Assembly (NCBI GenBank): GCA_009783265.1
Contig: WRHM01000001.1
Span: 62,001 to 126,000 of the forward strand
Direction of reading: 5' to 3'
Length of the DNA: 64,000 bases
Origin: Oscillospiraceae bacterium
GTDB taxonomy: Bacteria > Bacillota > Clostridia > Oscillospirales > WRJC01
Made by a program: the position numbers and the translations under genes. The number at the start of each line of letters is the position of its first letter. Position 1 is the first letter of the stretch. The notes beneath the pieces were generated by a model. That model ran no database searches. It had not been told where the DNA came from and was given only the letters and a program-made list of their open reading frames with translations. Positions 53,968-61,923 of this stretch are shown here, in pieces.

Positions 53968-54912
53968 TTATTTTGAATCTATTTTACCAATACATTTAAC
54001 TTCAATTAAAAATTCATCATCTGATATGTCGCTTTTCGCTAATTCTAAAATCCATTTATTTTCCGGGAATTCAGCCCATAGGTTCATTTTATCAGAAAAT
54101 GCACTAATTCCCATACCCCATGGAATATCATGTTCTTGAATGTCGTTTTTTTTATCGTCTAATACATTAATTGAATCAGATATTTCTTGTTTATTTGGAA
54201 ATGTATCGCCATCTTTTAAAATAGAATGTTCTGTACATTTAAATATACTTTGTTTTTCAAATAATAATAACGCGTGACGCCAATTTAACAATTCATATTC
54301 GGCGTTATATTCTAAGTCAGGAATAAATAAATATGGATTTTTTGTCAAACAATGTCCATATTCATAGTAATTATCGTTTTCTTTTTCTAATAATTCATTG
54401 AATATTTTCGTAAATTCTTTCTTTGATTTATCTATATACTCTTTGAAAATTTTTATTAAAGTTTTAAAGTTTGAGATGAATCTATCAATGGCGATTAAAC
54501 ATGAAAACCCCAATAATATCCCTTCCGCTTCAGATTTAATCAAATCAACATCTTTAATAGCATTACTTATAACCAAATACATATATACAGCAAAACAAAA
54601 ACATTTTACTATATACGGTATCATAAGATAAAATTTATCGCCTTTCATATCATCGTAAAAGAATTCTCTGATTATTTTTATTTTTAATAATAATGGGAGT
54701 ATTAATTCTGGAAATACAATAAGAAGAATTGAGATTTCAAGTATTACATAAAAAATATATTTATCTGGATTTGATATTACTTGGGTTTGTAACTTCAATA
54801 AAGGAAGTGTCGAAATCATACAATAACACAATACTACAATATAAAAAATTATGTAATTTCGCACTCTGACTTTTTTTGTTTTATTAGGCTCTAAATCGTT
54901 TTTTTTATTCAT
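53968..54912 (-). CDS. low-GC membrane protein of unknown function
   Basis: A 314-residue protein with probably four hydrophobic segments in the N-terminal 160 residues (NYIIFYIVVLCYCMISTLPLL, ILLIVFPELILPLLL, MIPYIVKCFCFAVYMYLVI, ILLGFSCLIAI), then a charged cytoplasmic part (~160-314). It lies on the opposite strand to the phage genes and is much more AT-rich, so it is a later cargo insertion. GGTGA precedes ATG 54912, favouring it over the ATG at 54924. No family recognised; superinfection exclusion or defence is a guess from context. Confidence 0.6.
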   Translation of the reverse strand: MNKKNDLEPNKTKKVRVRNYIIFYIVVLCYCMISTLPLLKLQTQVISNPDKYIFYVILEISILLIVFPELILPLLLKIKIIREFFYDDMKGDKFYLMIPYIVKCFCFAVYMYLVISNAIKDVDLIKSEAEGILLGFSCLIAIDRFISNFKTLIKIFKEYIDKSKKEFTKIFNELLEKENDNYYEYGHCLTKNPYLFIPDLEYNAEYELLNWRHALLLFEKQSIFKCTEHSILKDGDTFPNKQEISDSINVLDDKKNDIQEHDIPWGMGISAFSDKMNLWAEFPENKWILELAKSDISDDEFLIEVKCIGKIDSK

Positions 54913-55132
54913 ATAATTCACCATTTTTTATATATCTGTAAATCAAGTATCATTTATATAATACATTCAATATATGCATAAATATAACATAAAAAATATT
55001 TTCAGTCAAGATATTTCAAATAATTCAACGAATTAGCCGACTATAAATTATTAATGTTGCCATTGTCTAATATATACGGCTCTATACTGTTATTTTCCTT
55101 GATATTTGGTACATTTATTATGCGTAAATGCC

Positions 55133-55161
55133 TTGCTATTATTATGTTTTTATGGCAATAT
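55133..55161 (+). promoter_or_regulatory. cassette promoter 1 (TTGCTA-N17-CAATAT)
   Basis: TTGCTA at 55133-55138 and CAATAT at 55156-55161, preceded by ATGG as in the other two copies. A hairpin AAGGC-acaaa-GCCT follows, then AAAATCAAAC and a GGAGG site before the gene at 55219. Confidence 0.65.
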
Positions 55162-55218
55162 GTGATTAGCAGAAGGCACAAAGCCTACGCAAAATCAAAC
55201 AAAAACGGAGGGAAAAAC

Positions 55219-56052
55219 ATGAAAATCAATTACAATGTAACTGGCAGCGAACGCAAATCATTAGTGGCTGCAATTACCCAAGAATTAAACACCCCAAGTA
55301 AATACCTCGGCGCACCGACATTCGCTTACGAAGTCGGCGGTTACCATATCGACAAAAACGGTACGCTCACGGGAGAGGAGGACAACCCCGGACTGGTCGC
55401 AGACCTTTGCGGGCTACACAGTTTCACAGCAGTCAGCGAAGAATATGATGAACCGACCGAAACGACGGAAACCCCTGCTTTTGAGAATTTACATATGACC
55501 GAACGTGAGGAATTGGGGCTTGGGCAGGAACGCCGCGACCCCATCGGAGAGAACGGAATGCAGGCGGGCGATGTTCCCGACCCCGACGCCAATGACAGCA
55601 ACAAGCTGACGATTGAAATTCCATTGGACGGTTTCAACGATAAATCGATAGAAAATCTCGGAGAAATCGTAGCCAGTAAAAATCGGCTCATAAAAAAAGC
55701 ACTCGGCACAAATAGTCTGCGGATTGATACGACCGACGATAAATTGCTATTCCCATGGTTTACCTTAACGGGTACAGATGGCGAAGTAGAGGCTTATTCC
55801 GCTTTTGTCAGCCTGCTCTGCAAAACGGCGAAAGAGAAAAAGCACATCACGGCAAAAGAAAAAGATGTCGGGGACAATCCAAAATACGCAATGCGGTGCT
55901 TTCTGCTGAGTTTGGGCTTTATCGGCGACGAATACAAAACGGCACGGAAAATCCTGCTTTCCAACCTTGAGGGAAATTCAAGCTGGGGCAGTAACGAAGC
56001 CTACACCGCAATGCAGGAACAGCGTCGTAAGACGGCAACTGAATCTGAATAA
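55219..56052 (+). CDS. amidoligase-like paralogue (catalytic part altered)
   Basis: A 277-residue protein. The N-terminal ~90 residues (MKINYNVTGSERKSL.., GAPTFAYEVGGYHIDKNG) have no clear fold. The C-terminal half matches the next gene, the amidoligase: IPLDGFN / IHLDGAN, KSIENLGEIVASKNRL / KSIKNFINIIASKNDL, and the shared tail AMRxxL..GFIG-E-K..R..L...L.G.S.W. The HIH motif of the amidoligase is missing (EIP). It could be a non-catalytic partner. It has its own copy of a promoter-leader shared with two other genes. Confidence 0.6.
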   Translation: MKINYNVTGSERKSLVAAITQELNTPSKYLGAPTFAYEVGGYHIDKNGTLTGEEDNPGLVADLCGLHSFTAVSEEYDEPTETTETPAFENLHMTEREELGLGQERRDPIGENGMQAGDVPDPDANDSNKLTIEIPLDGFNDKSIENLGEIVASKNRLIKKALGTNSLRIDTTDDKLLFPWFTLTGTDGEVEAYSAFVSLLCKTAKEKKHITAKEKDVGDNPKYAMRCFLLSLGFIGDEYKTARKILLSNLEGNSSWGSNEAYTAMQEQRRKTATESE

Positions 56053-56102
56053 TCGGCAATTTATGTACACACATAGTTATCAATATATATCGCATAATTG
56101 AC

Positions 56103-56131
56103 TTGCTATTCCCGTTTTTTTATGGCAATAT
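56103..56131 (+). promoter_or_regulatory. cassette promoter 2 (TTGCTA-N17-CAATAT)
   Basis: TTGCTA 56103-56108 and CAATAT 56126-56131. Upstream it carries GTACACACATA and AATATATATCG, also found upstream of cassette 3. Downstream hairpin AGGG-agaaaa-CCCCT, then AAAACCAAGAAAAAACGAGG. Confidence 0.65.
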
Positions 56132-56194
56132 GGTACTAACGAAAAAGGGAGAAAACCCCTGTAAAACCAAGAAAAAACGAGGAGAAAAAGAAAA

Positions 56195-57097
56195 ATGTTC
56201 AACAGTAGATTTGGCATAGAAGTAGAGTTCACAGGGATAACGAGGACACAGGCGGCGAGGGTTGTTGCCGATTACCTTAACGGAACGGTCAGCGCGACAC
56301 ACGATTATTACGATACGCAAAAGGTCGCCGCTCCGGACGGCAGGGTTTGGAAAATCATGTCCGACGCAAGCGTCAAATCCCAAAGGAAAGACCACGGCAG
56401 GACAATCGACGCAGGCAGCGAATACAAGGTTGAACTGGTCAGCCCGATACTTACCTACCGCGATGACATAGACACCCTGCAGGAACTTATCCGCAGGCTG
56501 CGGAAAGCGGGCGGTTTCGCCAACAGCAGTTCGGGGATTCACATACACCTCGACGGCGCGAACCACACTCCGAAAAGCATCAAAAACTTCATAAACATCA
56601 TCGCAAGCAAAAACGACCTTTTTTACAAGGCACTCCAAATTGAGCCGGACAGAATGCGGTTTTGCAAAAAGATGGACAGTTATTTGGTAGAGCGAATGAA
56701 CCAACGCAGACCGCAAACCCTGTCGCAGATAGAAAACATTTGGTACGAGGGATACAACGGAAGCCGCAATCAGCATTACCACGACAGCCGATACCATTTT
56801 CTGAACCTGCACAGCTTTTTCGGCGGCAACCATACGGTCGAACTTCGAGGCTTCAACAGCGAACTCCACGCAGGAAAGATACGGTCGTACATAGTCCTCG
56901 CATTGGCGCTCAACCAACAAGCGTTGACACAAAAGAGTGCGTCAGCGCGAAAACCGCAGACCGACAATGAAAAATTCGCCATGAGGACGTACCTGAACCG
57001 AGTCGGATTCATCGGAGAGGAGTTCAAAAACTGCCGCGAACACCTCTGCAAGCACCTTTCAGGGTCGGCGGCATGGCGTTACCGGACAACCGTTTAA
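56195..57097 (+). CDS. amidoligase (amidoligase_2 family)
   Basis: A 300-residue enzyme of the amidoligase family, ATP-grasp/glutamine-synthetase-like ligases that form amide bonds to carboxylates. Family features: FGIEVEFTG at the N-terminus (E-x-E metal ligands), SGIHIHLDG (~111-119), and HTVELRGFNSELHAGKI near 215. The C-terminal ~40 residues are the tail shared with the preceding gene. Followed 38 nt later by a gamma-glutamylcyclotransferase, the known gene partner that could release the product. The substrate is unknown; protein, peptide or polyamine modification is possible. Confidence 0.85.
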   Translation: MFNSRFGIEVEFTGITRTQAARVVADYLNGTVSATHDYYDTQKVAAPDGRVWKIMSDASVKSQRKDHGRTIDAGSEYKVELVSPILTYRDDIDTLQELIRRLRKAGGFANSSSGIHIHLDGANHTPKSIKNFINIIASKNDLFYKALQIEPDRMRFCKKMDSYLVERMNQRRPQTLSQIENIWYEGYNGSRNQHYHDSRYHFLNLHSFFGGNHTVELRGFNSELHAGKIRSYIVLALALNQQALTQKSASARKPQTDNEKFAMRTYLNRVGFIGEEFKNCREHLCKHLSGSAAWRYRTTV

Positions 57098-57135
57098 CGG
57101 TAATACAATTATATAACATAAGGAGAAGAAAAATC

Positions 57136-57576
57136 ATGAACGGCGAAAACAAAATTTATGTGGCATACGGCAGCAACCTCAATTTAGAGCAAATGAAATT
57201 CCGCTGCCCATACGCAACGGTAATCGGCGGCGGTACGCTGCCGGATTATCAGCTTTTATTCAGAGGAGGCGACGGCGGTTCTGTGGCAACCGTAGAGCCG
57301 AAAAAAGACGGCAGCGTACCCGTGCTGCTTTGGGAGATAACCCCGCGAGACGAACAATCGCTTGACCGCTACGAGGGTTATCCGCATCTTTACCGCAAAG
57401 AAACGGTCGAGGTTCAATACGGCGAAAAATTAGTCGAAGCTATGGTGTATATCATGAACGGGAACAGACCGCTTGGTACGCCAAGCGAATATTATTTGAA
57501 CGCCATTTTGGAAGGATACGAGTCTGCGGATTTCGACAAGGAAGTATTGGAACAGGCTGTACGGAATTCAAAATAA
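57136..57576 (+). CDS. gamma-glutamylcyclotransferase (AIG2/GGCT family)
   Basis: A 146-residue AIG2-like protein. N-terminal YVAYGSNLNLEQM is the signature loop; the catalytic Glu lies in the SLDRYEGYPHLY region. These enzymes cyclise gamma-glutamyl amines or peptides, releasing pyroglutamate. AAGGAGAAG precedes ATG 57136. Being in one transcript with the amidoligase suggests a ligate/unligate pair acting on glutamyl amides. A terminator follows at 57599. Confidence 0.85.
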   Translation: MNGENKIYVAYGSNLNLEQMKFRCPYATVIGGGTLPDYQLLFRGGDGGSVATVEPKKDGSVPVLLWEITPRDEQSLDRYEGYPHLYRKETVEVQYGEKLVEAMVYIMNGNRPLGTPSEYYLNAILEGYESADFDKEVLEQAVRNSK

Positions 57577-57598
57577 CATTAAAATAACCGTCATAAAA

Positions 57599-57622
57599 AG
57601 GGCTTCGCCGAAGCTCTTTTTT
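57599..57622 (+). terminator. terminator after the amidoligase/GGCT unit
   Basis: AGGGCTTC pairs with GAAGCTCT (one G-T), followed by TTTTTT. Confidence 0.75.
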
Positions 57623-57671
57623 CGTTAAAAAATGTACACACATAAGTATCAATATATAGCGTATAATTGAC

Positions 57672-57700
57672 TTGCTATACTCCGCAGCCTATGGTAATAT
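57672..57700 (+). promoter_or_regulatory. cassette promoter 3 (TTGCTA-N17-TAATAT)
   Basis: TTGCTA 57672-57677 and TAATAT 57695-57700. The same upstream GTACACACATA block as cassette 2 and the same downstream pattern: hairpin GGG-aaaaat-CCCC, then GCAAAACCATATGAAAACGGAGG. Confidence 0.65.
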
Positions 57701-57758
57701 GTAATCAGCGGAAGGGAAAAATCCCCGCAAAACCATATGAAAACGGAGGATTCACGAA

Positions 57759-58166
57759 ATGAAAAGAACAGAGGAAATCAAAAACCAATTAGCGTACATC
57801 GAAACCCGCAAAGTCCGCGCCCTTAAACATTACGAGGAGACAATCGCTAAAATAGACCAAGAGGCGGCAGACCTTCAAGCCGAACTCGAAAACATCAAAA
57901 TCGCCGAAAAAATCGCCCGCAATACCCCCAAAACGATAGGCGCGTTTACACAGACAAACGAAAAAATCACAATTACTTTCGGCGGCTGGGACGGTCGGAG
58001 CTACAATGGCGAAGGCGTTAACTTGAGGATATGGACAAACAAACATTACCCGGATAAAAGATTTGTAAAATCCAGTCACTACGGCGGAGTATTCCATGAA
58101 GTATTAGACGATAAACACGAAAAAAGCGGTTTAACCGAAGTGACATATTTTGCGGACTGCAAATAA
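57759..58166 (+). CDS. hypothetical protein of the cassette regulon
   Basis: A 135-residue protein. Residues ~1-55 form a likely coiled coil (EIKNQLAYIETRKVRALKHY.., DQEAADLQAELENIKIAEK). The rest has beta-type segments (ITITFGGWDGRSYNGEGV, FHEVLDDKHEKSGLTEV). It carries the third copy of the shared promoter-leader, so it belongs to the same regulatory group as the amidoligase genes. Family not recognised. Confidence 0.6.
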   Translation: MKRTEEIKNQLAYIETRKVRALKHYEETIAKIDQEAADLQAELENIKIAEKIARNTPKTIGAFTQTNEKITITFGGWDGRSYNGEGVNLRIWTNKHYPDKRFVKSSHYGGVFHEVLDDKHEKSGLTEVTYFADCK

Positions 58167-58278
58167 TAACCGAATATTACATCGAAAATACCGAGAACTG
58201 CCCGAAAGGGTTGTATCTCGTAGATATAGATTTCATAAGACTTTTTATAGGTCTTTTTTTATTTTATGGGAGTTTCCA

Positions 58279-59889
58279 ATGAGCAGTTATATTTATACTC
58301 CGACAAAATTAATGCTGCCGACAAGCCGTTACGATGCGCGGCGAGCCGACTTTGCGGTAAATTTCATTCAGATGCTCAGACACACCACGGGTGAATGGTA
58401 TGGGAAACCGTTCCGGCTCATGCCTTGGCAAGAGCAGATTGTGCGCGATATTTTCGGCATAGTCGGCGGGGACGGTTACCGTCAGTTCCGCACGGCTTAT
58501 GTAGAAGTCGGCAAAAAAAACGGCAAGTCCGAACTGGCTGCCGCCATCGCCCTATATCTTTTGTTCGCGGACGGCGAAGCGGGAGCGGAGGTGTACTCCT
58601 GCGCCGCCGACATCAATCAGGCGAGCATCGTTTTCAATACCGCCAAGGCAATGGTTGAGCAATGCGGGGATTTGGCAAGGCTGTCAAAACTCGTGCCATC
58701 TACCAAGCGGATCATATTCCCGCATACAAATAGTTTTTATAGAGTTTTATCTTCCGAAACAAAATCAAAACAAGGATTCAATGTGTCGGGACTCATATTT
58801 GATGAATTATTCGCGCAGCAAACCCGCGAGTTGTTTGACACCATGACGAAATACACGGGCGATGCCAGACGGCAGCCGCTATATTTTTTAATCACAACAG
58901 CCGGTCGTGATAGAACGTCCATTTGTTATGAAATACACCAAAAGGCAAAAGCGGTACTGGACGGCTCGAAAGTTGACTCCTCGTTCTACCCCGCCGTGTT
59001 CGGCATCGAAGAAGGCGACGACTGGAACGACGAATCCGTATGGCGGCGGGTGAACCCGTCCATCGACGTGACGATACCTTTTGAAACCGTGCAAGCCGCC
59101 TATGAACAGGCGAAACAAAATCCTGCCGAAGAGATGCACTTCCGTCAGTTTCGTTTAAACGAATGGTGTAATGCTGATGTCCGGTGGATACCTATGGAGA
59201 AATGGGACGCTTGCGGCGAGGATTTCGACCCCGATGATTTCAAAGGGCGCGACTGTTACGCCGGACTGGATTTATCTTCGACGGGCGACCTTACGGCTCT
59301 GATGTTAGTGTTCCCCCCGAACGGCGATGATGATAAATACACCGTCCTGCCGTTTTTTTGGCTGCCAGAAAATGCTGTCGACCTGCGTACACGGCGCGAC
59401 CATGTGCCGTATGCCGTTTGGCGCAAGACTGGCGTAATCAACACAACCGAGGGCGATGTGGTTGATTACGATTATATCGTTTCTTTTATAGAGGAACTCG
59501 TTGCGGATTTCCGAATCCGCGAAATTGCCTACGACCGCTGGGGCGCGGAGAAGATACGCCGCGACCTTGAGGAACTTGGAGCGGAGCGTGGATTTACCGT
59601 ATTCCCGTTCGGTCAGGGGTTTGCGAGCATGGCTGCCCCGACCCGCGACCTCATGCAGCTTGTTCAGGAAGGCAAGCTGCGTCACGGCAAACACCCTGTC
59701 CTCGACTGGAATATGGGTAACGTAGTCGCCGAGACCGACGCTCATCTTAATGTGAAAATGTCAAAGAAAAAATCCACGGAGAAAATCGACGGCGCGGTCG
59801 CTTTCGTCATGGGACTTGCCCGCGCGATGATGCAGAGCGGCAGTACGACGGTGTCTGTTTATGACGAGAGAGGGTTGCTATTTGTATAA
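58279..59889 (+). CDS. terminase large subunit
   Basis: A 536-residue phage packaging ATPase-nuclease. ATPase: Walker A VGKKNGKSELAA at ~76-87, Walker B LIFDEL. Nuclease: Asp-containing CYAGLDLSSTGDLTAL, YDRWGAE, and the late DGAVAFVMGL. ATG 58279 is preceded by GGGAG; a longer frame from 58150 has no ribosome site. With the small subunit at 50179 it cuts and packages phage DNA into the head. Confidence 0.92.
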   Translation: MSSYIYTPTKLMLPTSRYDARRADFAVNFIQMLRHTTGEWYGKPFRLMPWQEQIVRDIFGIVGGDGYRQFRTAYVEVGKKNGKSELAAAIALYLLFADGEAGAEVYSCAADINQASIVFNTAKAMVEQCGDLARLSKLVPSTKRIIFPHTNSFYRVLSSETKSKQGFNVSGLIFDELFAQQTRELFDTMTKYTGDARRQPLYFLITTAGRDRTSICYEIHQKAKAVLDGSKVDSSFYPAVFGIEEGDDWNDESVWRRVNPSIDVTIPFETVQAAYEQAKQNPAEEMHFRQFRLNEWCNADVRWIPMEKWDACGEDFDPDDFKGRDCYAGLDLSSTGDLTALMLVFPPNGDDDKYTVLPFFWLPENAVDLRTRRDHVPYAVWRKTGVINTTEGDVVDYDYIVSFIEELVADFRIREIAYDRWGAEKIRRDLEELGAERGFTVFPFGQGFASMAAPTRDLMQLVQEGKLRHGKHPVLDWNMGNVVAETDAHLNVKMSKKKSTEKIDGAVAFVMGLARAMMQSGSTTVSVYDERGLLFV

Positions 59890-59957
59890 ATGTTCATAAT
59901 TTTATGCTATGATTATTACAGCCTAATTAACGATATAAATATATTGGAGGGAAAGAA

Positions 59958-61136
59958 ATGTTATATCTTTTCAATTCAGGTTATTGGCAAAACCATATCA
60001 ATAATTTGTTGAATACTCTTCATTTTCCCAAGGGAGTAATCAATGTTTATCAATACAAAACGGATGATCCGAGTTATTCCATATCACAAAATGCAATTAA
60101 CGCTCGTGTCGGAACAAAAGTGCTTATTAATTATATAGATCGACTCAGTTCTCCTGAATTTTGTTATTACCCAATGCGTTACGGGAAATTAGTTAAATGT
60201 GAGAAAAACAATACAAATATATATTTCCATATCGAACTATGCGATTATTGTAATGCACAGGATATAAACGATTTTAATAATAATTTTTCTTCATCCTTTG
60301 ATAATACTCTTTTCAAAAATAAAGATAACTCTGTAATAATGCCTGTTGAAAACCAACAAACAGAAGGTTGTTTAGCATTTTGCGAAAATACTTATGATTT
60401 GAAGATAATGAATTTATTATCTTCAGACCATAACTCATGGAAAGAAACAGTAGAGCAGTTGTCTAACTGTGAATTGTTCAAAAATAATTTCCCCATTTTT
60501 ACAAAAGTAAAGATACTAAATGCCAAGGATAAGGAAGTTTCGATTAAAAGAAAAAACTTGAAAAACAATTTTATTTTAAGAGTTGGTAATACCTATAATT
60601 TTAAAACTACTTATTATTTACCATATATTAATCAAAATATTAAATTTAAAGCTTACATCAATACTGCGAGTAATCCCGATGTCTTTCTTAAGAAAGAAGA
60701 TTCAAAATTATTTGGTGCAGCAACAGGTGACGAAAACTTTTCTTGTAACATTAGCAAAGAAGTTAAAAATTGTATTGTAGATATTAAATATGAAGCCAAG
60801 ATCGGCGACGCAAAAGATGATAAAAATACGCAACTTCTAATTGCAAACAAACCAATTCCGATTATTACGAAATCAAAATGTTCAAAATGGTGGAAAGTAA
60901 TATTATTTGCAGTATTATTTGCAATATCTTCATTTATTTTAAGTGTGCAGGTTGATAATATAATTGAAGAAGTAAAAATTTTAAATACTGCTGGCGATCC
61001 AGTACCAATGCAATTAAATATATTTTATCAAATAGCACGTATACTTGATTCTTTTAAATATATTTATCAAGTTATTTTTAGTATAGTGTCGTCATTATCT
61101 TTGTTCTTTTTGGTAAAAATATATGGAAAAGATTAA
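59958..61136 (+). CDS. low-GC membrane protein partner of the Mom-like gene
   Basis: A 392-residue protein. The long N-terminal part (~1-310) is soluble, with beta-type segments and several cysteines (YCNAQD, NCELFK). Two membrane helices lie near the C-terminus (WWKVILFAVLFAISSFILSV and VIFSIVSSLSLFFLV). GGAGG precedes the ATG. It overlaps the Mom-like gene by 14 nt, so the two are co-translated. AT-rich compared with the terminase and portal on each side. No family recognised. Confidence 0.6.
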   Translation: MLYLFNSGYWQNHINNLLNTLHFPKGVINVYQYKTDDPSYSISQNAINARVGTKVLINYIDRLSSPEFCYYPMRYGKLVKCEKNNTNIYFHIELCDYCNAQDINDFNNNFSSSFDNTLFKNKDNSVIMPVENQQTEGCLAFCENTYDLKIMNLLSSDHNSWKETVEQLSNCELFKNNFPIFTKVKILNAKDKEVSIKRKNLKNNFILRVGNTYNFKTTYYLPYINQNIKFKAYINTASNPDVFLKKEDSKLFGAATGDENFSCNISKEVKNCIVDIKYEAKIGDAKDDKNTQLLIANKPIPIITKSKCSKWWKVILFAVLFAISSFILSVQVDNIIEEVKILNTAGDPVPMQLNIFYQIARILDSFKYIYQVIFSIVSSLSLFFLVKIYGKD

Positions 61137-61827
61137 CGATGGAATTGTGTCCATTAATAAAACGGAAGCTGAAGTTTTCTATAAAAAGTATGAGCATTTA
61201 GGGAATTGTGGATTAGGTGTTTGGCATTATGGATATTATGTGGATGGTGTATTACTATCTGTTGTATCTTTCGGAACAGCAAATTTCAATCCCAAGCGTT
61301 CTTTCATTGGGAAAATAGCCGCCGCTCATAATGTGAAAATAATACAACTTACGCGCGGGGGAACTTTATACGATGCTCCAAGCAATACTCCAAGCAAAGT
61401 AATAGCACTCGTGTTAAAGGCTATAATGAAGCGATTTGGAAATACAATTATTATTGCTTATTCAGACACGAAATTTTATGAAGTCGGAACAATATATCAA
61501 GCATCAAATTTCTTATATCTTGGATGCACCAATCCTAAAAATCAATCGAATTATATAGTGAATGGAAAACAATACACGGGGTGGACAATAAGAAAAAAAT
61601 ACGGAACAAGAAATATGTCTACCCTTGTTAATGAATTGGAATTAAATATAAAAAAAATAACTTTGTCAGAAAAACATCAATATGTATATATTAATACTTC
61701 ACCGCTTATTAAAAAAAGTATAAAAAATTGTCTTAATTATAAAATTAAAGCATATCCCAAAAGGGATGTGTTACAAATAGGTAGTATGTTAGATTACCAC
61801 AAAAGTATTGGGCTGCGTAAAAATTGA
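61123..61827 (+). CDS. Mom-like DNA adenine modification protein
   Basis: A 234-residue GNAT-fold protein like the phage Mu Mom family, which adds a carbamoylmethyl group to adenine in DNA. Hallmarks: YYVDGVLLSVVSFGTANFNPKR, QLTRGG (the LTR strand), SKVIALVLKAIMKRFGN, and AYSDTKFYEVGTIYQASNFLYLG (SYAD-type then GTIYQA). No com gene is present. Together with two methyltransferases it would give this phage several layers of DNA masking. A terminator follows. Confidence 0.8.
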   Translation: MEKINDGIVSINKTEAEVFYKKYEHLGNCGLGVWHYGYYVDGVLLSVVSFGTANFNPKRSFIGKIAAAHNVKIIQLTRGGTLYDAPSNTPSKVIALVLKAIMKRFGNTIIIAYSDTKFYEVGTIYQASNFLYLGCTNPKNQSNYIVNGKQYTGWTIRKKYGTRNMSTLVNELELNIKKITLSEKHQYVYINTSPLIKKSIKNCLNYKIKAYPKRDVLQIGSMLDYHKSIGLRKN

Positions 61828-61865
61828 ATATTATAAAAGCACTTTTTCAAAATTAAAATATTATT

Positions 61866-61894
61866 AAAAGCATCGTTTTCGACGGTGCTTTTTT
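61866..61894 (+). terminator. terminator after the Mom-like gene
   Basis: AAAAGCATCG (61866-61875) pairs with CGGTGCTTTT (61883-61892, one T-G), then T residues. It separates the cargo unit from the portal gene. Confidence 0.8.
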
Positions 61895-61923
61895 CATATC
61901 CATTTTACGGAGGAAACGCAACT

